This document shows, piece by piece, positions 47,486 to 57,139 of a DNA stretch of 64,000 nt (positions are counted from its first letter, which is position 1; every line of letters begins with the position of its first letter). Both the position numbers and the translations under genes were made by a program. The stretch is from Sulfitobacter undariae (GTDB lineage Bacteria > Pseudomonadota > Alphaproteobacteria > Rhodobacterales > Rhodobacteraceae), in NCBI RefSeq assembly GCF_014196805.1, contig NZ_JACIEI010000003.1:372001-436000 (forward strand), written 5' to 3'. The notes under the pieces are model-generated. The model was not told the origin of the DNA. It did not search any database and saw nothing but the letters and a program-made list of their open reading frames with translations.

Positions 47486-50347
47486 ATGCCTAAGAAAATG
47501 CTTATCGATGCCACCCACGCGGAAGAAACCCGCGTTGTTGTGGTTGATGGAAACAAAGTCGAAGAATTCGATTTCGAATCTGAAAACAGACGCCAGCTTG
47601 CTGGCAACATTTACCTCGCCAAAGTAACGCGCGTTGAGCCGTCCTTGCAGGCGGCGTTTGTGGATTATGGCGGCAATCGCCACGGCTTCCTTGCTTTCTC
47701 GGAAATCCACGCTGATTATTATCAAATCCCTGTAGCGGACCGTGAGGCTCTGCTAGAAGAAGAGCGCGCTTATGCGGCTGCCCAGTTAGCCAAGGACGAA
47801 GAAGACGAGCAACCCAAGCGTCGCTCGCGTTCACGTTCGCGCAGCAGACCCAAGGCAGAGGGGGCGGCTGACGACGACGCCAAAACCTCAACCGAGATTG
47901 AGGGAATGGAAACCGTCGATCTGGATGCAGATGATGTAGAAGTATCTGAGGATGAGGCCTCTTCTCCGATGGAGCGGGTTCAGGAATCGCCTGTTGATAC
48001 GCCAGAAGAACAAGCTGCTGACGATCATGATGCCCATGGCGATCATGACGCGGATGAAGAAGACGAAAGCGTATCTTCGGATGCAACGGCCAAAGATGAC
48101 AGCATCGAATCCGTTGCTGAGGAAGATGACAGCGCCGATATTCGCCCTGTGCGTAAACCACGCGTGCGTCGCTACAAAATTCAAGAAGTGATCAAAGTCC
48201 GCCAGATCCTTCTTGTACAAGTTGTCAAAGAGGAGCGCGGCAATAAAGGCGCGGCCCTTACAACCTATTTGTCGCTTGCAGGCCGTTACTGCGTTTTGAT
48301 GCCGAACACAGCACGAGGCGGCGGTATTTCCCGCAAAATCACCAATGCTGTAGACCGCAAAAAGCTCAAAGAGATCGCGCAAGAGATCGAAGTGCCACAA
48401 GGCGCTGGCCTGATCGTGCGTACAGCAGGGGCCAAGCGCACCAAAGCAGAGATCAAACGCGATTATGAATACCTGCAACGCATGTGGGAACAAATCCGCG
48501 AATTGACGCTGAAATCTGTTGCACCGGCAAAAATCTACGAAGAAGGCGATCTGATCAAACGCTCGATCCGCGATCTTTATAATCGTGACATTGACGAGGT
48601 GTTTGTTGAAGGCGAACGCGGCTATCGCATCGCCAAGGACTTCATGAAAATGATCATGCCGTCCCATGCAAAGAACGTGAAGCGCTACACCGAAAACCTG
48701 CCGCTGTTTGCACGCTATCAGGTCGAATCATACCTGTCGGGTATGTTTAACCCAACGGTGCAACTGCCTTCGGGCGGGTATCTGGTGATTGGTGTGACCG
48801 AAGCGCTGGTGGCTGTTGACGTCAACTCGGGGCGTGCAACCAAAGAAAACTCGATCGAGCAAACCGCCTTGAAAACCAACCTTGAGGCCGCAGCTGAAGT
48901 TGCACGCCAACTGCGTTTGCGTGACCTTGCGGGCCTGATCGTCATTGACTTCATCGACATGGACGAGCGTAAAAATAACGCCGCCGTTGAAAAGATGATG
49001 AAAGATAAGCTCAAGACGGACCGCGCGCGTATTCAGGTTGGCCGGATTTCGGGCTTTGGCCTGATGGAAATGTCACGCCAGCGTCTGCGCCCAGGCATGA
49101 TCGAAGCGACAACACAGCCGTGTCAAGCCTGTCATGGCACGGGTTTGATCCGTTCAGACGACAACCTTGCGCTGGCGATCTTGCGGGCCATCGAAGAAGA
49201 AGGCACGCGCCGCCGTTCACGCGAAGTTCTGGTCAAAGCCCCAGTGGGCATTGCCAACTTCTTGATGAACCAAAAACGCGAGCATATCGCGCATATCGAA
49301 TCGCGCTATGGCCTGAGTGTTCGGATTGAAGGGGATGTTCACCTCGTTAGCCCTGATTTCTCGATTGAGAAATTCAAGACCGCTACACGTGTTGTGCAGC
49401 AGATTTCGCATATTGTGTCGGCTGATACGACATTGATGGATGAAATCGACGAAGCCGATGCCGCCGCAGCCGAAGCCGCAGAAGCCGCGATTGCGAGCGA
49501 AGCGGAACAAGGTGAGGCTGTGGCCACTCCTGCTGATGCACCTGTGGGTGAAGATGGTGAAGAGCGGCCCAAGCGCAAACGCCGTCGTCGTCGTCGCAGC
49601 CGTGGTGGACGTACAAACGGTGACGATCAGCAAAACGGTGAAAACGGCACTGACGATGCGAACGGGAACGCGGCAGAAACGACTGCGGATAGCGAAAGCG
49701 CTGATGCAGTAGAGGTGCCAAAACCGGCTGATGAGAACGGTGAAGAGGCTCCCAAGCCGCGCCGCCGTTCGCGCAGCCGCAAGCCCAAGGTTGATGCCAC
49801 GGCTGAAGCTCCCGCTACTGAGGCGGAGGCAGTCGTTGCTGAAACACCGGTAGTTGAAGAGGCCTCTGCGCCCGACACAGCCGAGGCAGAGCCGAAGCCG
49901 AAACCCAAGCGGACACGTGCCCCCCGCAAGCCCAAGGTCGCAGCAGCAGTTGCTGCTGATGCGCCCGTAGCTGTGGACGGGCCTGTTGCTGAGGATGCGC
50001 CAGAAGCCAGCGCAGAACCTGTTGCTGCTGACGCGCCAAAGAAACGGGCACCGCGCAAACGTGCTGCTCCGAAAAAGGCTGCTGAACCTGAGGTCGTTGC
50101 TACAGCGCCAGAAGTTGAGAAAGCCGAGGCAGAGCCAGCACCAGTAGCCGAAGTGCAGGTTGCACCCGCGCCAGAGACCAAAGCTGCTGCGGAAGTGACA
50201 GCGGAGCCTATGGTGGAAGCAAAGGTTGAACCTGCGCCTGAAGCCAAAGCCGAGCCCGTCGCAGAAGCTGCACCAGCCGCCGAGCCTGTGGCAGAAGGAC
50301 CTGCCAAGCCAAGACGTAAAGGCTGGTGGTCATTGGGCGGCCGCTAG
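47486..50347 (+). CDS. rne: Ribonuclease E
   Basis: This 953-residue endoribonuclease is the core of mRNA decay and rRNA/tRNA processing. The S1 domain begins near residue 36 and is split by an acidic, repetitive insertion at about 90-225, resuming at YKIQEVIKVRQILLVQV. The RNase H-like and DNase I-like parts carry the catalytic aspartates in VAVDVNSG (about 445) and IVIDFIDMD. The zinc-link CQAC is near residue 546. From about residue 660 the tail is a low-complexity Ala/Pro/Glu scaffold broken by Arg/Lys clusters (KRKRRRRRR, PRRRSRSRK) that would bind RNA and partners. The start is the ATG of MPKKMLIDA. Confidence 0.96.
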   Translation: MPKKMLIDATHAEETRVVVVDGNKVEEFDFESENRRQLAGNIYLAKVTRVEPSLQAAFVDYGGNRHGFLAFSEIHADYYQIPVADREALLEEERAYAAAQLAKDEEDEQPKRRSRSRSRSRPKAEGAADDDAKTSTEIEGMETVDLDADDVEVSEDEASSPMERVQESPVDTPEEQAADDHDAHGDHDADEEDESVSSDATAKDDSIESVAEEDDSADIRPVRKPRVRRYKIQEVIKVRQILLVQVVKEERGNKGAALTTYLSLAGRYCVLMPNTARGGGISRKITNAVDRKKLKEIAQEIEVPQGAGLIVRTAGAKRTKAEIKRDYEYLQRMWEQIRELTLKSVAPAKIYEEGDLIKRSIRDLYNRDIDEVFVEGERGYRIAKDFMKMIMPSHAKNVKRYTENLPLFARYQVESYLSGMFNPTVQLPSGGYLVIGVTEALVAVDVNSGRATKENSIEQTALKTNLEAAAEVARQLRLRDLAGLIVIDFIDMDERKNNAAVEKMMKDKLKTDRARIQVGRISGFGLMEMSRQRLRPGMIEATTQPCQACHGTGLIRSDDNLALAILRAIEEEGTRRRSREVLVKAPVGIANFLMNQKREHIAHIESRYGLSVRIEGDVHLVSPDFSIEKFKTATRVVQQISHIVSADTTLMDEIDEADAAAAEAAEAAIASEAEQGEAVATPADAPVGEDGEERPKRKRRRRRRSRGGRTNGDDQQNGENGTDDANGNAAETTADSESADAVEVPKPADENGEEAPKPRRRSRSRKPKVDATAEAPATEAEAVVAETPVVEEASAPDTAEAEPKPKPKRTRAPRKPKVAAAVAADAPVAVDGPVAEDAPEASAEPVAADAPKKRAPRKRAAPKKAAEPEVVATAPEVEKAEAEPAPVAEVQVAPAPETKAAAEVTAEPMVEAKVEPAPEAKAEPVAEAAPAAEPVAEGPAKPRRKGWWSLGGR

Positions 50348-50370
50348 GGCGCTTTCACGGACTGAACAGC

Positions 50371-50405
50371 AAAAAGGCAGGCTCTGGGAGCCTGCCTTTT
50401 TCATT
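50371..50405. terminator. Bidirectional terminator after rne
   Basis: A 14-bp perfect stem (AAAAAGGCAGGCTC / GAGCCTGCCTTTTT) with a 3-base loop serves rne and the convergent tusA gene. Confidence 0.9.
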
Positions 50406-50421
50406 TGTAAAATCGTTTGGT

Positions 50422-50646
50422 TTAGGCCGACTTCTCAATGATATAGATTTGCGTATCACCGTCTTGAAGGCTCTCAATTAGCTTGTGACCTGATTGCGCG
50501 CAAAAATGCGGGACATCAATCACAGCAGCGGGATCATCTGCGCGCATGTGAAGCCTGTCCCCGATATCCAGAGATTGCAGGCGTTTGCGTGCTTTGAGTA
50601 CAGGTAGGGGGCACAGCAGCCCTGTTGCGTCTAGTTTATGCATCAT
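50422..50646 (-). CDS. TusA/SirA family sulfur carrier
   Basis: This 74-residue protein has the CPxP-type motif DATGLLCPLPVLKARKRL, with the sulfur-carrying Cys12. Such proteins shuttle persulfide sulfur, for tRNA thiolation or cofactor synthesis. It starts at the first of two adjacent ATGs after an AGGA. It is divergent from ccdA. Confidence 0.9.
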   Translation of the reverse strand: MMHKLDATGLLCPLPVLKARKRLQSLDIGDRLHMRADDPAAVIDVPHFCAQSGHKLIESLQDGDTQIYIIEKSA

Positions 50647-50738
50647 CGGTCCTGATTATGCCGCATGTTACAGCCTGTCCACAGCCTTGTGACAATGTGA
50701 CAGGTGACGGCGGCGGATGTAGGGTGTAGCAGGGGTAT

Positions 50739-51491
50739 ATGTTTGGAATTGAACTCATAGACGCAAGTCTGATACCCGCCATGACCGTTGCCTTGCTCGC
50801 AGGCATCATCAGCTTTTTATCGCCTTGTGTGCTGCCAATTGTGCCACCCTATCTGGCTTATATGAGCGGAGTCAGCCTCAATGAAATGAGCTCGATCTCT
50901 AGCGCACGGCGACGTGCTGTTGTGGCTGCGCTGTTTTTTGTCATGGGGTTGAGCACGGTATTCTTGCTCTTGGGTTTTACCGCCTCGGCGTTCGGTTCAT
51001 TTTTCCTGCAAAACCAGATATTGTTTTCGCAGATTTCAGGCGTGGTTGTGATTGTTTTCGGCATCCACTTCCTTGGGATATTCCGTATTCCTTTCCTTGA
51101 TCGCGAAGCACGTGTGGACGCAGGCGATAAAGGCGGCTCATCCTTTGGCGCTTACCTGCTTGGGCTTGCCTTTGCCTTTGGATGGACACCGTGCATTGGC
51201 CCCCAACTGGGCGCGATCTTGTCTCTGGCAGCGGGGGAGGCTTCGGTCTCACGCGGGACGTTGTTGTTGGGGATTTATGCACTGGGATTGGGGATACCTT
51301 TTCTACTGGCCGCAATGTTCATCACACGCGCTGTCAACGTGATGAACCGCCTCAAACGTCATATGAAAACGATTGAACGCGTGATGGGGGTTTTGCTCAT
51401 CTCTGTGGGTGTCGCGATGCTGACAGGGGCGTTTTCAGCGTTCAGTTTTTGGCTGCTAGAGACCTTCCCCGCATTGGGCAATATCGGCTAG
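50739..51491 (+). CDS. ccdA: Cytochrome c biogenesis protein CcdA
   Basis: This 250-residue, six-helix membrane protein passes electrons from cytoplasmic thioredoxin to periplasmic thiol proteins. The two redox cysteines lie in FLSPCVLPIVPPYLAY and GWTPCIGPQLGAI, in the mirrored helices 1 and 4. No other cytochrome c maturation genes are next to it. Confidence 0.94.
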   Translation: MFGIELIDASLIPAMTVALLAGIISFLSPCVLPIVPPYLAYMSGVSLNEMSSISSARRRAVVAALFFVMGLSTVFLLLGFTASAFGSFFLQNQILFSQISGVVVIVFGIHFLGIFRIPFLDREARVDAGDKGGSSFGAYLLGLAFAFGWTPCIGPQLGAILSLAAGEASVSRGTLLLGIYALGLGIPFLLAAMFITRAVNVMNRLKRHMKTIERVMGVLLISVGVAMLTGAFSAFSFWLLETFPALGNIG

Positions 51492-51559
51492 GCAAAAGCC
51501 TTACTTTGGCCGAAAATCCGCGCTAGCATTGGCAAAACAACATTGAGGCCCTGAGCACC

Positions 51560-52855
51560 ATGGCTGCCCCTGCACATAAGCCCGTCACCAAACGGGCGGT
51601 TTTCTACATTCCGGGCTATGATCCGATACACCCGCGTCGTTACCGCGAATTGTACCGCAGTGAATCTGCCGCTCAGGCCGAGATATCAGGGTACGGGATA
51701 TCCTTGTCTGCGCGGCAAGGTGGTGCGCGATATGGGTGGGATGTCAAAGGCTTGATCAACGGCGCGCATGTGGATGCTTCGGTGGATGTATTGGTATGGT
51801 CTGATATCGTTCGCGACAGCATGAACACCTCTGTTCTGGCTACCTACGCTCAACTTTTGCAGACTGCATGGGTCTATATTGGCACGGGCGCGCTGTGGCG
51901 GTTGATGCGTTTACGCAAAGGCCCTGTGATTGCCGCGCTGTATCCCATTGGGATGTTATTATTGCAATTGATCTTTGCGCTGGTGGTGGGGGGGCTTGTG
52001 TCTGCTGCGGTCTCAACATGGGTGTTGGAGCCTGCGATGACCGCCGTGCTGTCGCTTTTTTCTCAGAACCACGTCGCACTCGCGTTTATGGGGGCGCTGG
52101 CCCTTACTTCGGTGGTGGCGTGGGGTATTTTCTTCTTAGTTGCATGGCGAATATTACATTGGTTCAAGTCGAAAGACGGCAAGTTGTTTGCCTATTACCT
52201 CATGCACGATTACGCCTATGGCGCAGCCACACGCGGGGCAAACACGCCCCAGCTTGAGGCGCGTATGGCTGAGTTCGGAGCTGCGATTGGTGAGGCTTTG
52301 GCATCCGATGTGGATGAGGTTTTGGTTGTGGGCCATTCCTCGGGCGCGCATCTAGGTGTGTCGGTTCTGGCCGATCTGATCCGTCAGGGCCATGCAAGGC
52401 AAGACGGGCCAGCTTTGGGGTTCTTATCGCTGGGGCAGGTGGTTCCGATGGTGTCATTCTTGCCAAATGCCCAACGTCTGCGCGCTGATTTGGCATATTT
52501 GAGCGCACAAGAGAGGTTGAGTTGGGTGGATGTCACGGCACCCGGGGACGGCTGCGCCTTTGCTCTGTGTGATCCCGTTAGTGTGAGTGGCGTTGCACCT
52601 GCGGATAAACGTTGGCCCTTGGTATTTTCTGCGGCTTTCACCCAAACGCTCAGCCCTGCACGCTGGAAAAAACTGCGGTGGCGATTTTTCCGACTGCATT
52701 TTCAGTATCTTTGCGCCTTTGACCGGCCTCGAGATTATGATTACTTCCGTATCACTGCAGGTGCTCTAAGCTTGGCTGAACGATATGCGGATAGACCTGC
52801 GTCAAAATCGCGGATCGAAAAACCGGTGAATAAATTTACAAGCATGACACTATGA
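51560..52855 (+). CDS. Membrane-embedded alpha/beta hydrolase, unknown substrate
   Basis: The 431-residue protein opens like a hydrolase (RAVFYIPGYDP at 12-22). It has two long hydrophobic segments (about 125-160 and 170-195), then the nucleophile elbow GHSSG with Ser260, and a later VDVTAPGDGCAF segment that could supply the acid. No family name is recognised. Its last codons overlap the start of the cytochrome P450 gene by 4 bases, so the two are made together. A lipid or fatty-acyl substrate shared with the P450 is plausible but is inference. Confidence 0.75.
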   Translation: MAAPAHKPVTKRAVFYIPGYDPIHPRRYRELYRSESAAQAEISGYGISLSARQGGARYGWDVKGLINGAHVDASVDVLVWSDIVRDSMNTSVLATYAQLLQTAWVYIGTGALWRLMRLRKGPVIAALYPIGMLLLQLIFALVVGGLVSAAVSTWVLEPAMTAVLSLFSQNHVALAFMGALALTSVVAWGIFFLVAWRILHWFKSKDGKLFAYYLMHDYAYGAATRGANTPQLEARMAEFGAAIGEALASDVDEVLVVGHSSGAHLGVSVLADLIRQGHARQDGPALGFLSLGQVVPMVSFLPNAQRLRADLAYLSAQERLSWVDVTAPGDGCAFALCDPVSVSGVAPADKRWPLVFSAAFTQTLSPARWKKLRWRFFRLHFQYLCAFDRPRDYDYFRITAGALSLAERYADRPASKSRIEKPVNKFTSMTL

Positions 52856-54204
52856 TCTTACCGCCAAAACCCCCCAGCAGACCGGACAAAGTTTCACTTT
52901 GGCATTACGCCAAGCTGTTTCGTGCTGACCTGTTGTCTGCGCAACCTGCTCGCCTGTATCGCGCATGGATGGCAGAATTTCGAACGCCGTTCTTTCGCAG
53001 CTATCTGATTAACCAGCCCGAATTGGTGCAACGTGTTCTAAAAGAACGCCCCGATGATTTCCCGAAATCCACACGTGTGAATGAAGGGTTACGTCCCTTA
53101 CTGGGCGACTCTGTCTTTGTCACCAATGGCGAGACGTGGAAACGCCAACGTCGAATCATTGATCCCGCCTTTGAGGGGGGACGTTTGCGCGTGACGTTTC
53201 CTGCGATGTGGGATGCTGCGGAAGCCTCTGCAATCCGGTTGGAGCAGCAGCTGGGACAAGAGATCGACATTGAGAGCGAGTGCAGTCATGTGGCCGCCGA
53301 TGTGATTTTCCGAACGTTGTTTTCGCTGCCCATTGAGCATCATCTTGCACGAGATGTGTTCGAGGAATTTCGCATCTATCAACGTAGCCAACCTATATTG
53401 AACCTCGCGGCACTGATCCCTTTGCCGCGTTGGATGCCACGCCTCTTTGGCAAAGACACACGGCGCAGTGCTGCCCGTATTCGCGCGCTTATCACCGAAT
53501 TGACGCAAAACCGCGCGGATGAAATTGCGGCAGGCACCGCTCCCGAAGATTTGGCAACAAAGATAATGACCACAGCTGATCCTGTGACCAATGAACGTTT
53601 CACCACAGAGGAAATGGTGGATCAGGTTGCGATTTTCTTTCTTGCGGGCCACGAGACAAGCGCATCTACCTTATCTTGGGCGTTATATCTGATGGCGCTT
53701 TACCCTGAGTGGCAAGACAAGCTGGCCGATGAAGCGCAGGCATTGGAAGAATGCGATTTTGCAGTGATGGGAAAACTGCGTTTAAGCCGCGACGTATTTC
53801 GCGAAACCTTGCGCCTTTATCCGCCTGTACCGATGATGGTGCGCGAGAGCGCATGCCCGGAACAGATGCGGGAGCGCGATATCCGCAAAGGATCACAATT
53901 GGTGATCAGTCCTTGGCATTTACATCGACATGAACGCCTGTGGGACAATCCTGATGGTTTTGATCCGACACGGTGGCAAACAGAGAATGGCAAGGCCTGT
54001 CAACGTGAAGCATTTATCCCCTTTAGTGCAGGCGCGCGTGTCTGTCCGGGGGCAGGATTTGCGATGATTGAGGGGCCACTGATACTCAGCCGTATTCTAC
54101 GGGATTACCATGTGGCAGCAGGGCCTGTTCCTGTCCCCGTTGCACATTTAACGGTACGGGCGAAAAGCGGTATTCGCCTCACGCTCACCCGCCGTGAGCG
54201 GTAA
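52852..54204 (+). CDS. Cytochrome P450
   Basis: This 450-residue soluble P450 has the I-helix oxygen-binding motif AGHETSAST, the K-helix ETLRLYPP and the haem loop FSAGARVCPGAGFA with the thiolate ligand Cys398. Its form (ALYLMALYP, LRLYPPVPMMVRE) recalls the fatty-acid/terpene hydroxylating CYP102A/CYP4-like bacterial group. No ferredoxin or reductase gene is nearby. Translation is coupled to the upstream hydrolase gene. Confidence 0.93.
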   Translation: MILPPKPPSRPDKVSLWHYAKLFRADLLSAQPARLYRAWMAEFRTPFFRSYLINQPELVQRVLKERPDDFPKSTRVNEGLRPLLGDSVFVTNGETWKRQRRIIDPAFEGGRLRVTFPAMWDAAEASAIRLEQQLGQEIDIESECSHVAADVIFRTLFSLPIEHHLARDVFEEFRIYQRSQPILNLAALIPLPRWMPRLFGKDTRRSAARIRALITELTQNRADEIAAGTAPEDLATKIMTTADPVTNERFTTEEMVDQVAIFFLAGHETSASTLSWALYLMALYPEWQDKLADEAQALEECDFAVMGKLRLSRDVFRETLRLYPPVPMMVRESACPEQMRERDIRKGSQLVISPWHLHRHERLWDNPDGFDPTRWQTENGKACQREAFIPFSAGARVCPGAGFAMIEGPLILSRILRDYHVAAGPVPVPVAHLTVRAKSGIRLTLTRRER

Positions 54205-54286
54205 CAGCGCACAAGCGACTAGCGCAGCGCAATGGAACCCATTAGAACGGGGCAAACTCAAATTTCAGAACACAAAGGCAGTATTC

Positions 54287-55180
54287 ATGTCCGTAAAAGA
54301 CGCACAACGTACCCGTATGGCAACCGCACCTGGATTTATCGCAGCATTAGATCAATCGGGTGGCTCTACACCAAAAGCGCTGGCGCAATACGGCGTTGAA
54401 CCCGCAGATTATTCTGGCGAAGTTGAAATGTATGCAGCGGTTCACGCGATGCGCAGCCGGATCATTCTGGCGGATGATTTCACATCTGACAAAGTGCTGG
54501 GTGCAATTTTATTTGAGCGTACAATGGATAGCGACATCAATGGAAAACCAACGGCGCAGCTTTTGTGGGAAGACCGTGGTGTGGTGCCTTTCCTTAAGAT
54601 TGATAAAGGCTTGGCAGACGAAGCTAACGGCGTACAGTTGCTAAAGCCGATGCCAGAGCTGGATGCGTTGTTGGCCAAGGCAAACACCAAAGGTATTTTT
54701 GGCACTAAAGAACGCTCACTTGTATTGGAAGCAAATGCGCAGGGCATTGCGGATGTCGTGGCACAGCAATTTGACGTAGCACGTCAGGTTTCTGCCGCGG
54801 GTCTGGTCCCGATTGTTGAGCCTGAAGTGCATATTGAGAGCGCCACCAAAGCAGACGCGGAAGCGATGCTTGAAGCCGAAATTATGAAACACTTGAATGA
54901 CTTGCCTGAAGGTGTGGATGTAATTCTTAAGCTGACTATCCCAACCCAAGCAGGGCTATATGATGCGGCGGCTGATCACCCGCGTGTGTTGCGGGTTGTG
55001 GCATTGTCTGGGGGTTATTCAACTGAAGTCGCCTGTGACTTGCTGAGCCAGAACCACAAGATGATCGCAAGTTTCAGCCGTGCATTGGCCGAAGGCCTGA
55101 GCGTCAAGATGTCTGAATCAGAGTTCAACACAGCACTGGGTCAGAACATCACCAAGATCTACAACGCGTCGGTTGCTTAA
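54287..55180 (+). CDS. Class I fructose-bisphosphate aldolase
   Basis: This 297-residue Schiff-base aldolase of the short bacterial class I type cleaves fructose 1,6-bisphosphate. Landmarks are FIAALDQSGGSTPKAL near the N-terminus, VPFLKIDKGL, PIVEPEVHI and the lysine strand DVILKLTIPTQ. The longer open frame of 31 extra codons overlaps the P450 gene and looks unlike the family, so the start is at MSVKDAQ. It ends at a strong hairpin terminator. Confidence 0.92.
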   Translation: MSVKDAQRTRMATAPGFIAALDQSGGSTPKALAQYGVEPADYSGEVEMYAAVHAMRSRIILADDFTSDKVLGAILFERTMDSDINGKPTAQLLWEDRGVVPFLKIDKGLADEANGVQLLKPMPELDALLAKANTKGIFGTKERSLVLEANAQGIADVVAQQFDVARQVSAAGLVPIVEPEVHIESATKADAEAMLEAEIMKHLNDLPEGVDVILKLTIPTQAGLYDAAADHPRVLRVVALSGGYSTEVACDLLSQNHKMIASFSRALAEGLSVKMSESEFNTALGQNITKIYNASVA

Positions 55181-55197
55181 AAGTCGGAATATTGTGA

Positions 55198-55238
55198 AAA
55201 TATGGACCGTTTCCTTTGAATGGAAGCGGTCCATATTT
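55198..55238. terminator. Terminator hairpin between aldolase and RHH genes
   Basis: AAATATGGACCG pairs with CGGTCCATATTT; the stem extends inward through a G-T pair and TTCC/GGAA, about 17 bp in all, with a 7-base loop. It lies between two convergent genes. Confidence 0.8.
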
Positions 55239-55281
55239 AATTGCGTAAAACGCGTGATGACGCAGTTTGCTTAGCTATATG

Positions 55282-55515
55282 CTAATCCGGTTTTGGCAGT
55301 CGATCTTTTAAATCTTCCAAAACGTAAACGCGAATGGCCGACGCCAGTCCGCTATCCATTCCACGCATCGCATCAATTTCAGCCACTAGTGCGTTGATTG
55401 GTAATGTTTTTCTTTGGGCGATACTGCGAAGTTCCGCCCAAAAAGGGGCCTCTAGTGAAATAGAGGTGCGGTGCCCGTGCAAGGTCACGGAGTGCTTGAC
55501 GGGCCGCGCATTCAT
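55282..55515 (-). CDS. Ribbon-helix-helix domain protein
   Basis: This 77-residue protein has the RHH_4-type pattern (VTLHGHRTSISLEAPFWAELRSIAQRKTLPINALVAEID), with a beta strand for DNA contact and two helices. It is probably a small DNA-binding regulator of unknown target. Its ATG overlaps the stop of the DUF4169 gene by 4 bases; together with fumC they form a chain of three overlapping genes seen across roseobacters. Confidence 0.85.
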   Translation of the reverse strand: MNARPVKHSVTLHGHRTSISLEAPFWAELRSIAQRKTLPINALVAEIDAMRGMDSGLASAIRVYVLEDLKDRLPKPD

Positions 55516-55688
55516 GTTTCCCGCTTATGACCTTCGAGATTGCGTGCGATCAACTGAGCGCGCGCTTTTAAAGCCTCTTTCTGAGACTTGGACTGCCCGA
55601 ATTTCACAGCGTTTTCATCCGCTTGTGATTTTCTGGCAGACCGGTCACGGTCTTTACGCGCCTTGTTCAGGCTTAGGGGAGAACTCAT
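55512..55688 (-). CDS. DUF4169 family small protein
   Basis: ATG at 55688 gives 58 highly charged residues ([25 protein letters not shown]-like composition, then a Lys/Arg/Ala helix). This matches the DUF4169 family of short basic proteins. Its start overlaps the fumC stop by 4 bases and its stop overlaps the RHH start by 4 bases. Function is unknown; RNA or DNA binding would fit the charge. Confidence 0.85.
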   Translation of the reverse strand: MSSPLSLNKARKDRDRSARKSQADENAVKFGQSKSQKEALKARAQLIARNLEGHKRET

Positions 55689-57076
55689 TTTGGTCCAATC
55701 ATATTTTCCGGCCGCACAACGCGGTCGAATGTCTCGGCGTCTACAAAACCCAGCGCAATCGCCTCTTCTTTGAGGGTCGTGCCGTTTTTATGGGCTGTTT
55801 TCGCAACTTTGGTTGCGTTGTCATAGCCGATCTCTGGAGCCAGTGCAGTGACCAGCATCAGCGATTCGCGCATCAGTTTTTCGATACGGTCGGCGTCAGC
55901 CTTCAAATCAACGACAAGGTTGTCGGTAAATGCAGATGCCGCATCGCCCAAAAGCTGCATGGACTGCAGGACGTTATAGGCCATCATTGGCTTGTAAACG
56001 TTCAGTTCAAAGTGGCCTTGTGAACCTGCAAAACCAACGGCTGCATCATTGCCAAACACATGCGCGCAGACCTGTGTCAGGGCTTCGCATTGGGTCGGGT
56101 TTACTTTGCCCGGCATGATAGATGAGCCCGGTTCGTTTTCAGGCAAGATCAATTCGCCCAAACCGCAACGCGGGCCAGAGCCAAGTAGGCGAATATCGTT
56201 TGCGATTTTGAACAGGCTGGCTGCAACGGTTTTTAGGTGGCCAGAAATCTCGACCATCGCGTCATGTGCCGCGAGGGCTTCGAATTTATTAGGCGCAGTA
56301 ATGAAGGGCAGGCCAGAGATGCGTGCCATATTGGCGGCAACAGTTGTATCCCAACCGACCTTGGTGTTCAGGCCTGTACCCACGGCAGTCCCGCCTTGGG
56401 CCAGTTCATAAATACGTCCAAGCCCGTCTTCGACGCGGCGGATGCTCATCGCAACTTGGTGTGTGTAGCCAGAAAATTCTTGGCTCAGCGTCAGTGGCGT
56501 CGCATCTTGGGTATGCGTGCGACCAATCTTGATGATGCCCTCAAATTCTTCGACTTTGGCTTGCAGGGCTGCATGCAGTTTCTTCAGGCTGGGCAGCAAG
56601 ACGTTATGCGCCGTGGTGGCTGTGGCGATGTGCATCGCGGTGGGGAAGGTGTCGTTGGATGACTGCCCCATATTGCAGTGATCATTGGGGTGCACTGGAT
56701 CTTTTGAACCGATCACGCCGCCCATGATTTCAATCGCGCGGTTGGCGATAACTTCGTTGGCGTTCATGTTGGATTGTGTGCCGGAACCTGTCTGCCAAAC
56801 AACCAATGGGAAGTTGTCGTCAAACTTGCCTGCGACCACTTCGGATGCGGCTTGCACGATGGCTTTGCCACGTGTTTCATCCAGTGACCCTTGGGCCATG
56901 TTGGCTTCGGCGCAGGCTTGTTTGATCACACCCAATGCGCGCACGATGGCGATCGGCTGTTTTTCCCAACCGATGGGAAAGTTGATGATCGAGCGCTGCG
57001 TTTGCGCACCCCAATATTTTTCGGAAGGGACTTCCAACGGGCCAAAGCTGTCTGTTTCGGTACGGGTATCGGCCAT
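55685..57076 (-). CDS. fumC: Class II fumarate hydratase
   Basis: This 463-residue homotetrameric TCA-cycle enzyme interconverts fumarate and malate. Landmarks are [15 protein letters not shown], the [14 protein letters not shown] block, [19 protein letters not shown] and the catalytic loop [13 protein letters not shown]. It is first in the fumC-DUF4169-RHH chain. Confidence 0.97.
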   Translation of the reverse strand: MADTRTETDSFGPLEVPSEKYWGAQTQRSIINFPIGWEKQPIAIVRALGVIKQACAEANMAQGSLDETRGKAIVQAASEVVAGKFDDNFPLVVWQTGSGTQSNMNANEVIANRAIEIMGGVIGSKDPVHPNDHCNMGQSSNDTFPTAMHIATATTAHNVLLPSLKKLHAALQAKVEEFEGIIKIGRTHTQDATPLTLSQEFSGYTHQVAMSIRRVEDGLGRIYELAQGGTAVGTGLNTKVGWDTTVAANMARISGLPFITAPNKFEALAAHDAMVEISGHLKTVAASLFKIANDIRLLGSGPRCGLGELILPENEPGSSIMPGKVNPTQCEALTQVCAHVFGNDAAVGFAGSQGHFELNVYKPMMAYNVLQSMQLLGDAASAFTDNLVVDLKADADRIEKLMRESLMLVTALAPEIGYDNATKVAKTAHKNGTTLKEEAIALGFVDAETFDRVVRPENMIGPK

Positions 57077-57139
57077 GGGGCGCTCCTGAAGTAGATTTGT
57101 TCAGGGGCTGTTTAACGGGTGACGCGGCTCCGCGCTACC

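Noticed and set aside
47196-47627. 143-codon plus-strand frame before and into rne
   Set aside because: It overlaps the rne start in another frame, has no ribosome-binding site and no family match.
49627-50307. Minus-strand Ala/Ser/Gly-rich frame of 226 codons opposite the rne tail
   Set aside because: Arises from the repetitive Ala/Pro/Glu coding of the RNase E scaffold; no independent signal.
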